Below the pieces are notes generated by a model. The model was given only the letters and a program-made list of their open reading frames with translations. It searched no databases and was not told the DNA's origin. Shown here piece after piece: positions 1-10,880 of a DNA stretch of 64,000 bases (position 1 is the stretch's first letter; each line of letters starts with the position of its first letter). Source of the DNA: Siphonodentalium dalli (lineage: Eukaryota; Mollusca; Scaphopoda; Gadilida; Siphonodentaliidae); the NCBI GenBank assembly GCA_032622095.1, contig CP136066.1:94325319-94389318 (forward strand), read 5' to 3'. Both the position numbers and the translations under genes were made by a program.

Positions 1-182
1 GATCATCACCAAACTTCCTGTGGATTTTCGGGGCAATCTCTAGTTTACTTTTATTCTTCTTTATCATTTTACGCATTGCTCGACAAAAAAGTTAACCACT
101 TCCCAAGTTGAGCTACAGTGTCATTGAAACTTTCATTAAAGATTATCAGGTTCCCTTTGCGTGAATCACTAATACTCGTTTT

Positions 183-755
183 TTGTCCACCGACATTCCG
201 TTGGAGGACTATAGTAATGACTCTCGTCCGTCCGTAGGTCCGCCCGACGATACGTCCGTAAATTTGTCCGAGCCTGTATTGTCATTTTCTGGGTTTAAAA
301 AAAGACAACTTTGCACATATATCAACAGGCTTGGGAACCTGCACACCTGCGATTTTGTGTTCGGTCGGACACATTTTGGCGGAGTTATTGTCCTTTTTCG
401 ACATAGAATTGTACGTTCCGTAACGCATCTTTTGTCCCAGCCTGTATTCCGTCATTTTCCAGTCAATTTTGTTACTTGGCACAAATGTCAACCAGTATGG
501 GAACCTGCGATTTTGAGTTCATTCGGAGTCATTTTGGCGGAATTATTTTTCGACATAGTATCGTACATCCAGGGACCCATCTTTTGTCCGAGCCTTATTC
601 CGTCATTGTCCTGTCAAATTGTTTTAAAAACTTGGCATTGATGTCAACCAGCATGGGATCCTGCGCACCTGCTATTGTGAGTTCAATCGGAGTCGTCATT
701 TTGGCGGAGTTATCGGGCTGGAGTTATTGCCATTTTTCGACATAAAAGTGTTTTA
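183..755. repeat. Degenerate ~150-165 bp tandem repeat, about 3 units
   Basis: Three diverged units recur with the same landmarks in order: TTGTCCGAGCCT, GTCATTTTC, a 'tcaacca(g)...gggaacctgc' stretch, TTTTGGCGGAGTTATT and TTTTTCGACATA. Landmark spacing is about 150-165 bp (TTGTCCGAGCCT near 266, 431 and 583). The same unit occurs in opposite orientation at 12880-12984 and 13385-13760. ORFs across it are by-products of the repeat. The GGGCAATAACTC-type core is also found in repeats of other marine invertebrates, from general knowledge. Confidence 0.75.
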
Positions 756-1536
756 TATTTTTTATGTTAGAGTTATTTACCTATTTAGTGAATATGCACT
801 TTGTATCATATTGCTGTAATCAATGCATCATACAGTTTGCAGTATAGGGATCTGAAACCCATACAATAAAATATGAAACAACAACCCATACATCCTTCAA
901 ACCTGCCAACTTCGTCGGGGGACATTTTGGTCAGCGACCTTTTATTTAGAATTTGAACCAGCTTCTCAGCTGAGCAGCTTATGTATAGGCCTAATTGGCT
1001 ATGTACATTACTAGTTCAGCCACGTGGTAGTATTAATCCAGACTATGTCTCAATGCGGAAGAGTGTCAATGGGCTTCCAGACATATTTCTTGGCGGCGTG
1101 ACCATTTAATATTGCCGGAATGTGAAATAGAGATGAAAATGTCCACCCCTGTCATCCATTGATTGATTTGTTTCATATATATCCACAGACACGCGTACGG
1201 AATCCACGCCGTAAATCACACTTCCTATAACTGATTCTCAGTGCTCTATACATACGTTTCTCAGTGCAATGTTTTTTGACGGAAGATAAGCATCATTATG
1301 TCCACACTTTTTGCAGTAAAATCATCATGGAAAGAGATATACTTCAATTATTTATTCACTCAAATCGTCAAATATGACACAATAGAGCTCGGTGGAATAC
1401 ATTGCATATAATTTCTGTGCAAATTACAAAAGTGGTGCGCGTTGAAAATTACACATATTATAATAATACAGTTGATTGAGAACAGCCCATGGTTGTGCAA
1501 ATGTCGGGTTTTAATGTATTACGTATATAGAATGCC
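756..1536. other. No recognisable feature
   Basis: AT-rich sequence without an ORF, hairpin or repeat that I can support. It lies between the tandem repeat and the 3' end of the decayed LINE. Confidence 0.5.
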
Positions 1537-2857
1537 TCAGGAGTTTTTGAATAAAATCAGGACCCGTCTAATGAAAAGAGATAGGGTTTTCAAGGTTTTA
1601 CGTCGTTTACAGTTAAAAGGTTCACTTAATTTGATGGTATTTGGTCGACAATAATAATATTTGTGTATGTATTTGAATCTCAGGCCTTTTAAACACGGGC
1701 ATTGTAATATTACGTGGAATTCGTCCCCCTATAGTTGTACCGCATAGAGTACATAGTCTATCGGAATAATCTGAGTTAATCCATGAACCAGATTCGATTG
1801 GTAAGTGGTGGTTGCGGGTACGAAATTTCAGAAGTATTTGGACGGTGTCGTTTTTCACGAAAGAGAGGAATTTTTCTTTGGTGAAGTCGTGTTTTATAAT
1901 TCTGTAAAAGGCATACTTATTTGAATTACATATTGTACCTCTCCATTCTTGAATGAATTGGTCTTCCAGCCTACACTTGACCGACTTCTTAAATCTGTCG
2001 AGACTAGATAATGTGTGATTGATCCATATACCCCAATTCCAAGTTCATTTAACAGTTTATGCACATTTGCAATCCATGGGTTGTTAACGTTAGATGAGTT
2101 GTAATAAGTGAGTAATATATAATACAGTATAAATGGTAGCATATTGCAGTTCATTTGTATAAGTTTTCCCCAGTACGTTAAATTTCTTAATTTGATTTTC
2201 ATAATGATGGGGAATATTCCCAGTTCCCCATAAACGAATGCTGAAGGTGTAGATTTTTTCAGATTAAGCAAAATTTTTAGAAACCATATATAGTTCTATT
2301 TTCTGGAAGCAGGATTGGTTTTCGAATGACCAAATCTCTGCTCCGTATATGTTAGAATCGGGACAATTGATTTTTCGTAAACTTCGAGTGTGCTCTCTAC
2401 AATTAAGCTATTGGATCTCTTATTAAGTAATGCGTACATCGCTTTTTTAGCTCTTTCGCAGCGCATGTTTCTATCAAGAGAGAAGGAGCCATTTCTATGG
2501 AAGGTAGTTCCTAAGTATGTATAATTTGTCACTGTTTCAACGTTATTGTTGCCGATTTTAAAAATATTATTATGTTTTTTTCTTGCAGTTTCTTCCAAAT
2601 ATTAGTACTTTAGTTTTTGTTACGTTGATATCTAGTTTCCACTGCTTACAGTAGTTAGATAATTTGTGAAGGGCATATTGGAGATCGTCGGCTGAATGTG
2701 CCAGTAGGACAGTATTGTCCGCATATATCAGGATAAAGAGCTTTATGTAAAACTCGCTGTCGAAATCTGATATATCTATACCATTATAACCTGATTTTTT
2801 CAGTGTATCTATTGTTCGTTTGGGAACAATGTGACTCACGGTTAAAGCAAGCAAATA
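1537..2857 (-). pseudogene. Decayed LINE reverse transcriptase, C-terminal half
   Basis: Read on the minus strand, three frames together give the 3' half of a non-LTR retrotransposon RT. From 2857 down, it starts before the palm motif IYADNTVLLA, where the usual YADD has become YADN, so the second catalytic Asp is lost. There follow the thumb-like part (YCKQWKLDINVTKTKVLIF, then YTYLGTTFHRNGSF), a domain with KKSTPSAFVYGELGIFP, and a C-terminal FRTRNHHLP...LCTLCG...FHVILQCPCL Cys/His motif. That last motif needs a one-base shift in a G run near 1730. A stop at 1537-1539 closes the C-terminal frame. It is the same general family as the fragments at 37583-37960 and 49525-50295. No N-terminal RT or endonuclease part is visible upstream, so the copy is 5' truncated, as is usual for dead LINEs. 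Confidence 0.85.
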
Positions 2858-3197
2858 GCATGTTTAAATTCGTATAGACTTCGTATTCGACGAATTTGAT
2901 ATCCTTTTTATCACATAATCACATTTGGCAATGAGAAACGATCTCAAATCGGCTGGGGTTAAAACAATTAACATTATTTCCTTATCACAATTTCACAACC
3001 AAAGAGAAAGTAAAGACACTTTCAAGAAATAATATAGTTCCATTTTAAATGTGTCTTTTCATGTGGACAAAATTGTTCAACCACCCTTTTCACCCATGTT
3101 TATCTCATAGTCAACACTATCTAACCAAACACAAATTGAGTATCATAATTATATTCTAATTAACATAATAAAACTTGAAATTCGCTCATGCATTTCG
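2858..3197. other. No recognisable feature
   Basis: AT-rich sequence between the decayed LINE and the tRNA-like head. On the minus strand it is downstream of the Pol III-like boxes and could be the body of that SINE, but no second copy is present here to define it. Confidence 0.4.
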
Positions 3198-3261
3198 GGG
3201 TTCGAACCCGCGCCAACCTATTCTAGCCTCTTCTTGTCCACGGCCTAACCACCTCGGCTAC
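3198..3261 (-). repeat. tRNA-like sequence with Pol III A and B boxes (SINE head or tRNA relic)
   Basis: On the minus strand TAGCCGAGGTGG (3260-3249) fits the A-box consensus and GGTTCGAACCC (3208-3198) is an exact B box. Their spacing is right for a tRNA with a long variable arm. The acceptor stem cannot form: the 5' side runs directly into poly-C and the 3' side does not pair. I read it as a tRNA-derived SINE head or tRNA pseudogene, closest in look to Ser/Leu-type tRNAs. It is not a working tRNA gene. Confidence 0.55.
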
Positions 3262-3284
3262 GGGGGGGGGGGGGGGGGGGGGGG
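3262..3284. repeat. G23 homopolymer
   Basis: Twenty-three consecutive G on the plus strand directly beside the tRNA-like A box. It is one of twelve G or C runs of 10 or more in the window. Confidence 0.95.
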
Positions 3285-5576
3285 CATGATGAAAAGGGAA
3301 GCCCTTTCACCGAGAGTTGGGTAGCGTATATCAGTCTGAACATGCGTTCGAATATTGACACACTATCTACCACTATGTTGAAGCAGCACAATGCACTTCC
3401 TCCGAAATTTTATCTCTGGTCATACGATTACTGGTATACTGGCATATATGTTTATTTGCACAATAATCTACGAAACATTGACAAAGTACCAAATAAATAT
3501 ATATTGCACAGGAACAACATGACCTGGCTGGCCGTCTTCGGTCTGCCCCTGAATAAAGGTGTAATATGAAAATATTATGACGTATTTACAGGACTATTTG
3601 ATATTTGGTTGGCCGGTTGTTGCCTAATATTAATATTCGAATTAATGTATCAATACAAATGGGGGTGATTGCGACAGCCCTGTATCATATTCACGGACAA
3701 CGCCGTGTATGTGACACATGGCTATCTTGGATGTTCAGAGTGATAACTGGAGTACATAATAATAATAATTTTTCTTATGTAGAACATTGATAGCCCACCA
3801 CCAGCTGCACTCATGACCGCGAAATGGAGGGCAGTGTCAATTTGACACTCCAGAATTGTTCTGTCCTGAATAAACACATTTGTGACAAGAGAAACGCCAT
3901 TTGAAAAATAGCAACTCATAAATTTAGAGATCTAGTCAAAATCTGACTCTAAACTTAGTGATTTTTATTATGTGGTGGAAACTGAGGAAAGTGTAATAAA
4001 AAAATCGACAAATTAGATTTTTGCACACGAAGATATGGTAAGGGCTATAGGCTACACTGGTGTAAATACAGTTTGGATGACATCTAGCGGATGCGGGAGG
4101 AACATATAGGAGATAACCAAATAGACACTGGGCCCTGATTGGTCAATAGCCTTGTGTGCTTTTTACATAACAAAAATCATCCCACCTCTTCCCTATGATT
4201 TCCCATAGGTGAAATAGCCATTAGCACAGGAATTAACCCTTTGTAGTGAAGTTTGAATTTTATGGTGTGGTCTAAAATATGACATTATTTTTAGTGCGGT
4301 TCTGACACTAGTTACGACAACACAAGATTTAAAGGCGAATTCCCTGCTAGACGGACATGAAATATTTGCATAAAATGTTTCCGCAAATGTCAATCTTTCA
4401 GATTTAATTACCCTTTGAACCCTAGCTCCCCACAACGATCGACACCCTGACCCTGGGCTCCCAGTGGTATTTTGACTCATAGTAGGCCGTGTTTAGGCGT
4501 ATGCTGTTGTTTATGTTCAAGTGGAGTCACATGTCTGAAACTTTAGAGGTATGTTCCTCATTAATCCGAGAGCCTGCTGGGTTCTATTTGCACAATCGCG
4601 TACGAAAGGTTTGATGCCCCAGATTTTTTCCACCCCAGGAACGTTTAAAGAAATCCGATTTCTTAAGTTCCGCATTCCAGGCGTTTAGGCGGCAGAGACC
4701 CCACAAAACCCCCCAAAATGACTTGTATTTGCACTTTTGAGTACAAAGCTGATTTTTTAAATTAGTAGTGCTCCAGCAATCACTGACCAATAATACACAA
4801 TTTCTGAAACGAAATTTCCTGGCGTTTTCATTTCAGAAGGTGTTTTTGAATGTACCCCAAAAAACCCGAAAATTTACATTTATTTTTACATAGTGTGGAA
4901 TACAAAGCACAATTTTAAGGTGAACCCGGAATAAATTTATATAAATATACAAATCTACTGACCACAGGCGTTCTATAACTGCTGAGTATGATCAAACAGC
5001 CCAAATTTCCGCGCGTTTCGGGGAGGAAAACTCGTTATTTTTGGGTAAAATAATGCAGAAAAACATGTAAGAAAATGAAAATTGAAATGTTTTTCCGTGA
5101 ACCAGGTCGGTCAAACGTGCACCCCCAAGGATTAAACTTCATTCATTTTTCGTAAGGATGTCTGCTCAAACTATTTCGACAGTGTATGTTCCGGGCAATA
5201 TTGCGGCCATTTCCGGGAGTATACCCCACTCGTACATACATTTACAACAAAAACCCATTGTTCTTGATTCCATGGCACATGCCTGTCATTTCATGCATAA
5301 TTTAACTGAAAAAAAATCCAAAATGGAGGACAAAATGGCAACCGGAAGTAACAATTAGAGCATATTACGGTAACTTTCACCATATAGGTGACAGTTGCGC
5401 CACCATACATGATGTCCAATCCTAATACGATAATAGTAAGTCATAACCCGAGTTTTCAAAAATGACGACGAAAATGGCAATCGGAAGTCAACAATTGAAG
5501 TGCTTTTTTAATTTCTAACTTTTTAACTTTTAAAACTAAATCTTCAAATTTCGAATAAATATAAAGACAGTAAGTA
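3285..5576. other. Unrecognised sequence
   Basis: No gene is supported; the ORFs are short and lack coding character. One short dispersed repeat (about 4505-4560, GTCTGAAACTTTAGAGGTAT) recurs near 6470-6530 and, more weakly, near 6880-6940. At 5320-5480 there are ACAAAATGGCAACCGGAAGT-like stretches. Confidence 0.5.
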
Positions 5577-6420
5577 GTGGTATATATGCCACCATACAAG
5601 TTTCCAAAGCCACCAACTAGTTTCAGAATACATCAAATGAGTGTCCCAAACCACCTAACGAGTGTACCAAACAATATACTGAGTCACCTACCTTGTATCC
5701 AAAACCAATCTATGAGTATCCCAATCCATACGTCTGGTGCCCCAAATTCAAATATTGTCACGAGTAAATCATGATAAATAATCCACCCAACGAGTTTCCC
5801 AAACCACCAAGTAGTGCCCCAAACCACATGCAACTGGTTTCCAACCCACATAGATGGTCCCCCGAGCCATGTATCTGGTGTCCAAGCCCACACAATCATT
5901 GTCACAAGTCATCTAAATTACCCCGATTATTGTCGTAACCCTGCAACGATTGTTCCAAACCACAGCGCATGGTAGTGCCCCAAACAATTCAACTGGCGTT
6001 CCAAACTACACAGGTTTTGTCCCTAACCATCCAACGAGTGATCCAAATTATACAACGAGTCAATCCATCCAATGATTGCACCAAACCACCAAATGAGTGT
6101 CCCAAAACAAACCAGCGAGTGTTCGAAAAGAAAAGAGTGTCACATATGCACAAACACTTGTCTCCCAGGCCATCCGAGGAGAGTCCTATGTCATACAACA
6201 TGTGTCCCAAATCACCAACTTTCGTCTCAATCCATTCAACGGCCCAATCAGTGAACCAGTCGACAAAGGAGTGTCTCCTTCCACCATACCATATGCACCT
6301 GATTCCGTTTGTTCAAAATCACAGTGCATGGTAGTGCCCCAAACAATGCAACTCGTGTTCCTAACCACATACGTTTGGACCCAAACCACATAGGTTTTGT
6401 TCCAAACTACAAAAATGAGC
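5577..6420. repeat. Degenerate ~21-bp minisatellite
   Basis: The stretch is built of imperfect units close to CCAAACCACCNAACGAGTGT, with many substitutions and spacing changes. Examples lie at 5640-5680, 5790-5830 and 6060-6110. Several overlapping ORFs on both strands arise from the low-complexity, stop-poor composition and should not be taken as genes. CATGGTAGTGCCCCAAACAA occurs twice (near 5968 and 6328), so part of the array was duplicated in larger blocks. Confidence 0.75.
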
Positions 6421-7323
6421 GTCCCTAACCTATTGTATTATGCCCAATTTAGACATTCCATGGCATGCACATGGTGATGGTTATGTTCAAATGGTGCCAC
6501 GGGTCTGAAACTTTACAGGTATGTTCCCATGGACCACTGAGTAGTTTTGAGATTGGTATACTTTGCCACAAATTCACTCACTGGTAACGGTTTCTATGCA
6601 ACTACCCGGATATTGAAAGTAATATGCAATTATAGCTTATAGCGTCGTAATTCCGCGCTAATCAATCAATTAAGTTTATTGTCTACTAAATGCGTTTTCT
6701 ATGCAGTCAATACTCTATTGTGAAATTTGAGATATATCTGGTCAGAAGAGTGAACACAACTGTCTTGTATTTAACGCTATCAATGGTTGCTAAGCATATA
6801 CCCCAAGTGATCGAATGACACAACTTCCCTGTGCATTCAATGGCATTATGTCCCATTTTAGACATCACCTAGTGGCATAGTGATGGTCATGCTCAAGTGG
6901 TGCCACAGCTAGGTCTTAAACTTAACATAATTGCTCAATAATGCAAGATTTGACACGTGTTTGTAATGCTCATGCACCCGCAAGTAGATCGGACTAGATG
7001 GTATTGTGACCATGCAACCCCTTTCCACAGGACTACTCTGGCGCAATGTCGAAACGTGCAACTGTATAATGCAAATTTATATACTATGGGGGTCCTTGGT
7101 GCGATTGTCTCATTAAGCAGAATGTTTCGTGTTCAAAGGGTTAAAGAAACTTTTGGAACTAGGATGTAAAATGCTAAAACGTTTTCACTGAGGCCTATGG
7201 AAAATATTTACACCAGTGAATTTTGTACAGTCTTCCAAAGCTGATCCAACTTTGCAACACCAGACCCCCAGAACTGTGTGAAAATGGAGGGCGAACATGA
7301 CATGTGGTGGACAATTATGCTTT
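6421..7323. other. Short dispersed direct repeats, otherwise unrecognised
   Basis: A block near 6437-6530 (TTATGCCCAATTTAGACAT ... GTGATGGTTATG ... GGTGCCAC) recurs in diverged form near 6843-6935. No coding feature is supported. Confidence 0.5.
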
Positions 7324-8185
7324 TTAGTCGAGTTTTTTTTCCAAAACTCGACTTATAGTTTGATGAGGGACGGTGGGCGGGCGGCGGGGCGGCGGGGTGG
7401 CGTGTTTTGCTTATAACTCAACCGTTTATTGACGGATTATAAAAAATATTGGTGTGTGAGTACATATCCATGCACGTAAGCTGCAGACAAAAAATCGAGT
7501 TCGTCCGCACATTTATTACAGAGTTATGGCCCTTTGCCATTTTTCACTGATTTTAGGCTCGTTAGCGCAACAACTTCAACAAACGTTATTTGATTCGATT
7601 GAAATTTGGGATATAGGTGTCTCCCAAGAATATCTCGGACGAGTTCGAAAACCGGCCTGGTCCGATAAAATTTGATAGAGTTATGGCCCTTAATTAGTCA
7701 TTTTTCACGAATTTTCAGCTCGTTAGCGCGATAACTTCAACAAACGTCATCCGATTCAACTAAAAGTTGGTATATAAGTGTCTTCCAATAATATCCTGGA
7801 CGAGTTCGAAAACCAGCCTGGCCCAATAAAATTTGATAGAGTTATGGCCCTTAATTAGTCATTTTTCGTGAATTTTTAGCTCGTTAGCGCGATAACTTCA
7901 ACAAACGTCATCCGATTCAACTAAAATTTGGTATATAGGTGTCTTCCAATAATATCCTGGACGAGATCGAAAACCAGCCTAGCCCGATAAAATTTGATAG
8001 AGTTATGGCCCTTAGTTTGTGAATTCTTCGCGATTTTGAGGCCGTTAGCGCGATAACTTGAACAAATATTAACCGATTTTACCTATTAATTAGTCTACCG
8101 ATACGGATGCACACCAATTGGCGGTAGCCACCGGCGGTAAGCCACCGAAAACGAGACACAGCAGCTCTGATGCCACCTCTTGTTT
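7324..8185. repeat. Element with four ~161-bp tandem units
   Basis: CGTTAGCGC recurs at 7560, 7721, 7882 and 8043, which is exact 161-bp spacing. Each unit also holds GAGTTATGGCCCTT, GGACGAGTTCGAAAACC and a 'ccgattcaactaaa' part. The array is preceded by a short hairpin (GTCGAGTTTT...AAAACTCGAC, about 7329-7351) and a GC-rich GGGCGGGCGGCGGGGCGG stretch. It is followed by a GGCGGTAGCCACCGGCGG stretch. A core of a few ~160-bp repeats between fixed flanks resembles the pearl/BIV160 class of bivalve elements in length and plan. That link is inference. Confidence 0.7.
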
Positions 8186-9864
8186 GATGAATAATGTGTT
8201 AAAGGGGTGAGGTTAAATTGTGTGTAATAAATAAAGAACTACAGAAGTGATTTTGTTTTTGAACACATTTATTCCATTGAGGGGTAATTCTGAAGAAATG
8301 TAGGGAGTCACCATCATTCCGCGAAAAAGCGCGCTATCGCTTTAGGTTCCACTGGTGTAACCAATACGTTATTACTAAGATAATCAATAGTCCAAGAGCT
8401 AGAGCAACTGGAAATAATAAGCGTTTTCTGTCGTCCACACAAATATCTCAGCCATGCATGTACATGTGCTGAATATGTATTTGTAGACTCACTATCGGTC
8501 TTTCACAAGACATTTTGTCGACAAGACACAACAAACATGACACACTGGTGATGGACGCAATTCTAGGCAACACAAGTGAGTGCATTCTAGTTATTTTGCA
8601 CAATGGTTCCTGTTGGTGGAACCATTGCCGCTTGTCTACACAATATTAATTCATCCCGATTTAAATGGACATGGGTTCATTCGAGCTTCAAAATTTTGTC
8701 TACGTAATTTGGAAGGAGGTATAAAACAGGTTGATAAATGCACGAAATAATGATATGCCGACTTCATACGCTCTCAAATTACATGCTATTGTCACAGTCA
8801 TTTTCCAGCTATTTTAAATTTTTCGCACGGAAGTGAAATAAACGCTCTTTATTTCTACCATGTCAGGAAAAGACTAACACAGAACGCTCTTTTCTGTTCC
8901 ATGAAGTGCACATGTTCAAAGATGTATTTTCTATGACTTCAATGTATCATTCTGGGATATTTTATGCCCATTTTATTTCCATTATTATTTACATATGCCC
9001 ATAGTTATTTCCATTATTCATGCCCATAGTTCAAGTATTTATCGACCTATTTCGATACCGGAAAAAATTCAAAAGCGAATATTGTTCGGTGTATTTTGGA
9101 GCGCGAACCGCCATGTATCTTTAAGTACTAAATATTTACAAGTGTGCCTATGTCTTATGCTGTATTGTTTCCTGATATGGAATACCGGCGTGATTGGAAT
9201 TTGAGATAACAATAGTTGATTACAACATTCTTCTCATGGGTTATTTAGCACTTTGATTCACTGAAACACTCAAGTCTGAGTTTAAGCGGGCTAGCAAAAT
9301 TAAATTAACCCTTTGGGTACCTCATTCTGCTTAGGTCTCATCTTCTCTGGAAGTTTCTTTATTATCAAATTTCTATTGAAACTTCTTCACATAGATTCTA
9401 TTTCTTTTTTAGTTTAGTTTCTCTATATCCCCTAATTAGCAGACGATACATTGCATAATCGAGGTTCTCAATGGATGTACATCACAATATTAACCATTTG
9501 AGAACTACAATCTGAGTCTATGTCTCCCACAGCAGATGAGGCGAGTTTGGTGATGCTGGCCAGCTATGTGTGATAGCGTCACTAAATTCACCCTCTTGGG
9601 ACCTCATTCTGCAAATGACAGACACAGTAAACTCAGGCTTGGACACACTCATTCTTGACACTCGTGTAAAGATTTATTATTTATTTATTAGGGATTTGGG
9701 TATCGACCCGGGAGGATTTGGAATGGCGTCCCACTCCCTTACAACCCACTTTGGAATGTTTATGAGGGTTATGACATGGAGATATATTTACATAACATGG
9801 AGAACAAAAATACACTTAACATAAATTATATTTTTCCTTTTTTTTGGTAGCTATCGTCTATGTT
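8186..9864. other. Unrecognised sequence
   Basis: AT-rich, with no supported gene. A short similarity links about 9305-9330 (CCCTTTGGGTACCTCATTCT) to about 9588-9610, suggesting an old local duplication. Confidence 0.45.
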
Positions 9865-10320
9865 CTATCTGCTTTTTTGTGATGTTTTTGTTGCTTGCTC
9901 TAATTGGGATATGGCTTCCATACGTTGTTTTTGTTGTTGTTGTTGTTGGTGGTGATGTTCTGCTGCTTCTAGTTTAGCTTTTGTTACAGCCATATCCCGC
10001 TTTACCTTTCGTAGAGCTGTAAGGACTTCTTCATTGGAAACGATCGAGCCGGTGTTGTTATGGTGGAGATGGAGAAGACGGTAAAGAACAGCGGGGTTTT
10101 GCATGTAACCCCATGCCACGCCAAGACTTGAAAGCATGCACACTTCCCTCGTTATATAATGCATAGAGACTGGAGACACTCCGAGACAGTACTGCCATAT
10201 GGCTGCCAATTCCTCTTGCAATAGATGGGGAATGTCATAACATTTAGTGTCATCCACTCTTGCAGACTGCTCGATCGCTCCAGTTTGTGTCATCGATGCC
10301 AAGCCATCAAGGAAAGGTCC
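9865..10320 (-). CDS. Candidate exon: Gln-rich coiled-coil protein, C-terminal part
   Basis: The function is not recognised. The minus-strand frame stays open from an in-frame stop at about 10331 to the end at 9865. The first ATG is at 10293 (MTQTGAIEQ). A possible 3' splice site (ACGACAG, AG just above 10320) would make it a terminal exon beginning upstream of that ATG. The product is about 140 residues: an N-terminal mixed part (HLLQEELAAIWQYCLG), a middle NNTGSIVSNEEVLTALRKVK, and a charged helix-like tail with HHHQQQQQQKQR, which looks like coiled coil. Composition is more protein-like than most ORFs here. A TTAA-type MITE begins 16 bp beyond the possible acceptor, so an intron may have received it. 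Alternatives are a transposon-gene fragment or a chance ORF. Confidence 0.4.
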   Translation of the reverse strand, partial: GPFLDGLASMTQTGAIEQSARVDDTKCYDIPHLLQEELAAIWQYCLGVSPVSMHYITREVCMLSSLGVAWGYMQNPAVLYRLLHLHHNNTGSIVSNEEVLTALRKVKRDMAVTKAKLEAAEHHHQQQQQQKQRMEAISQLEQATKTSQKSR

Positions 10321-10336
10321 GCCTGTCGTTAATTAA

Positions 10337-10618
10337 CCTTTTCTATAGTAAATGGATTCTCCCATTCCGTTATAAAAGTAAACATTGGACTGGTCTGTTA
10401 TTTATTTGGAGGGATGTTAAGGGTATATCAGCAGACGACATCCAGCCGAAATGATAATACAACTGTAGAAAAATTCATATTATTTGATGGGACATGTTCA
10501 GATAATAAGTTCAACAAACGACCATTATAATAAGTTCAACAAACGACCAATTGTTGATCTTATTATCTGAACATTTCATAAGGAGTTACTCGTCAATGAG
10601 GTTTTAGTTTAGAAAGGG
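10337..10618. mobile_element. TTAA-flanked MITE, family 2, copy a
   Basis: Bounded by TTAA at 10333-10336 and 10619-10622. The ends are inverted: CCTTTTCTATAGTAAA on the left and, reverse-complemented, CCCTTTCTAAACTAAA on the right. The inside contains a subterminal hairpin pair (GTTCAGATAATAAGTTCAAC against GTTGATCTTATTATCTGAAC). A further copy lies at 63635-63893 and a partial one near 10725-10880. TTAA target duplication with CCCTTT ends is typical of piggyBac-type elements. It has no coding capacity. Confidence 0.7.
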
Positions 10619-10724
10619 TTAACAAATAAATAATGACACTTGAACGTACTCAAATATTCAGCATAAATGAACATGTTCAAGGAAGGTAATGTAATATGCA
10701 CGTGTCTCCACTGGGTAATTCGAT

Positions 10725-10880
10725 CCTTTCTTTACTAAATGAATTCTTTCTCCAATTCAGTAATAAAAGTATATATTGGAATGCTCTATTATTCACTTGG
10801 AGGACAGACAGACGAAAATTTAGAGCAGCATTCATATTTATTGTTCGGAAATATTAAGATAATAAGTTCAACAAACGGTG
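10725..10880. mobile_element. Partial copy of TTAA MITE family 2
   Basis: Internal family-2 sequence is recognisable (TTACTAAATGAATTC, CTTGGAGGACAGACAGACG, AATAAGTTCAACAAACGG), but the terminal CCTTT ends and TTAA duplications are not. It lies about 105 bp from copy a, in the same orientation. Confidence 0.55.

Noticed and set aside
3198-3261. Functional tRNA gene
   Set aside because: The acceptor stem cannot pair; only the internal boxes are kept.
5577-6420. Several overlapping ORFs, up to 121 codons
   Set aside because: They follow the degenerate minisatellite; frames on both strands stay open because of composition.
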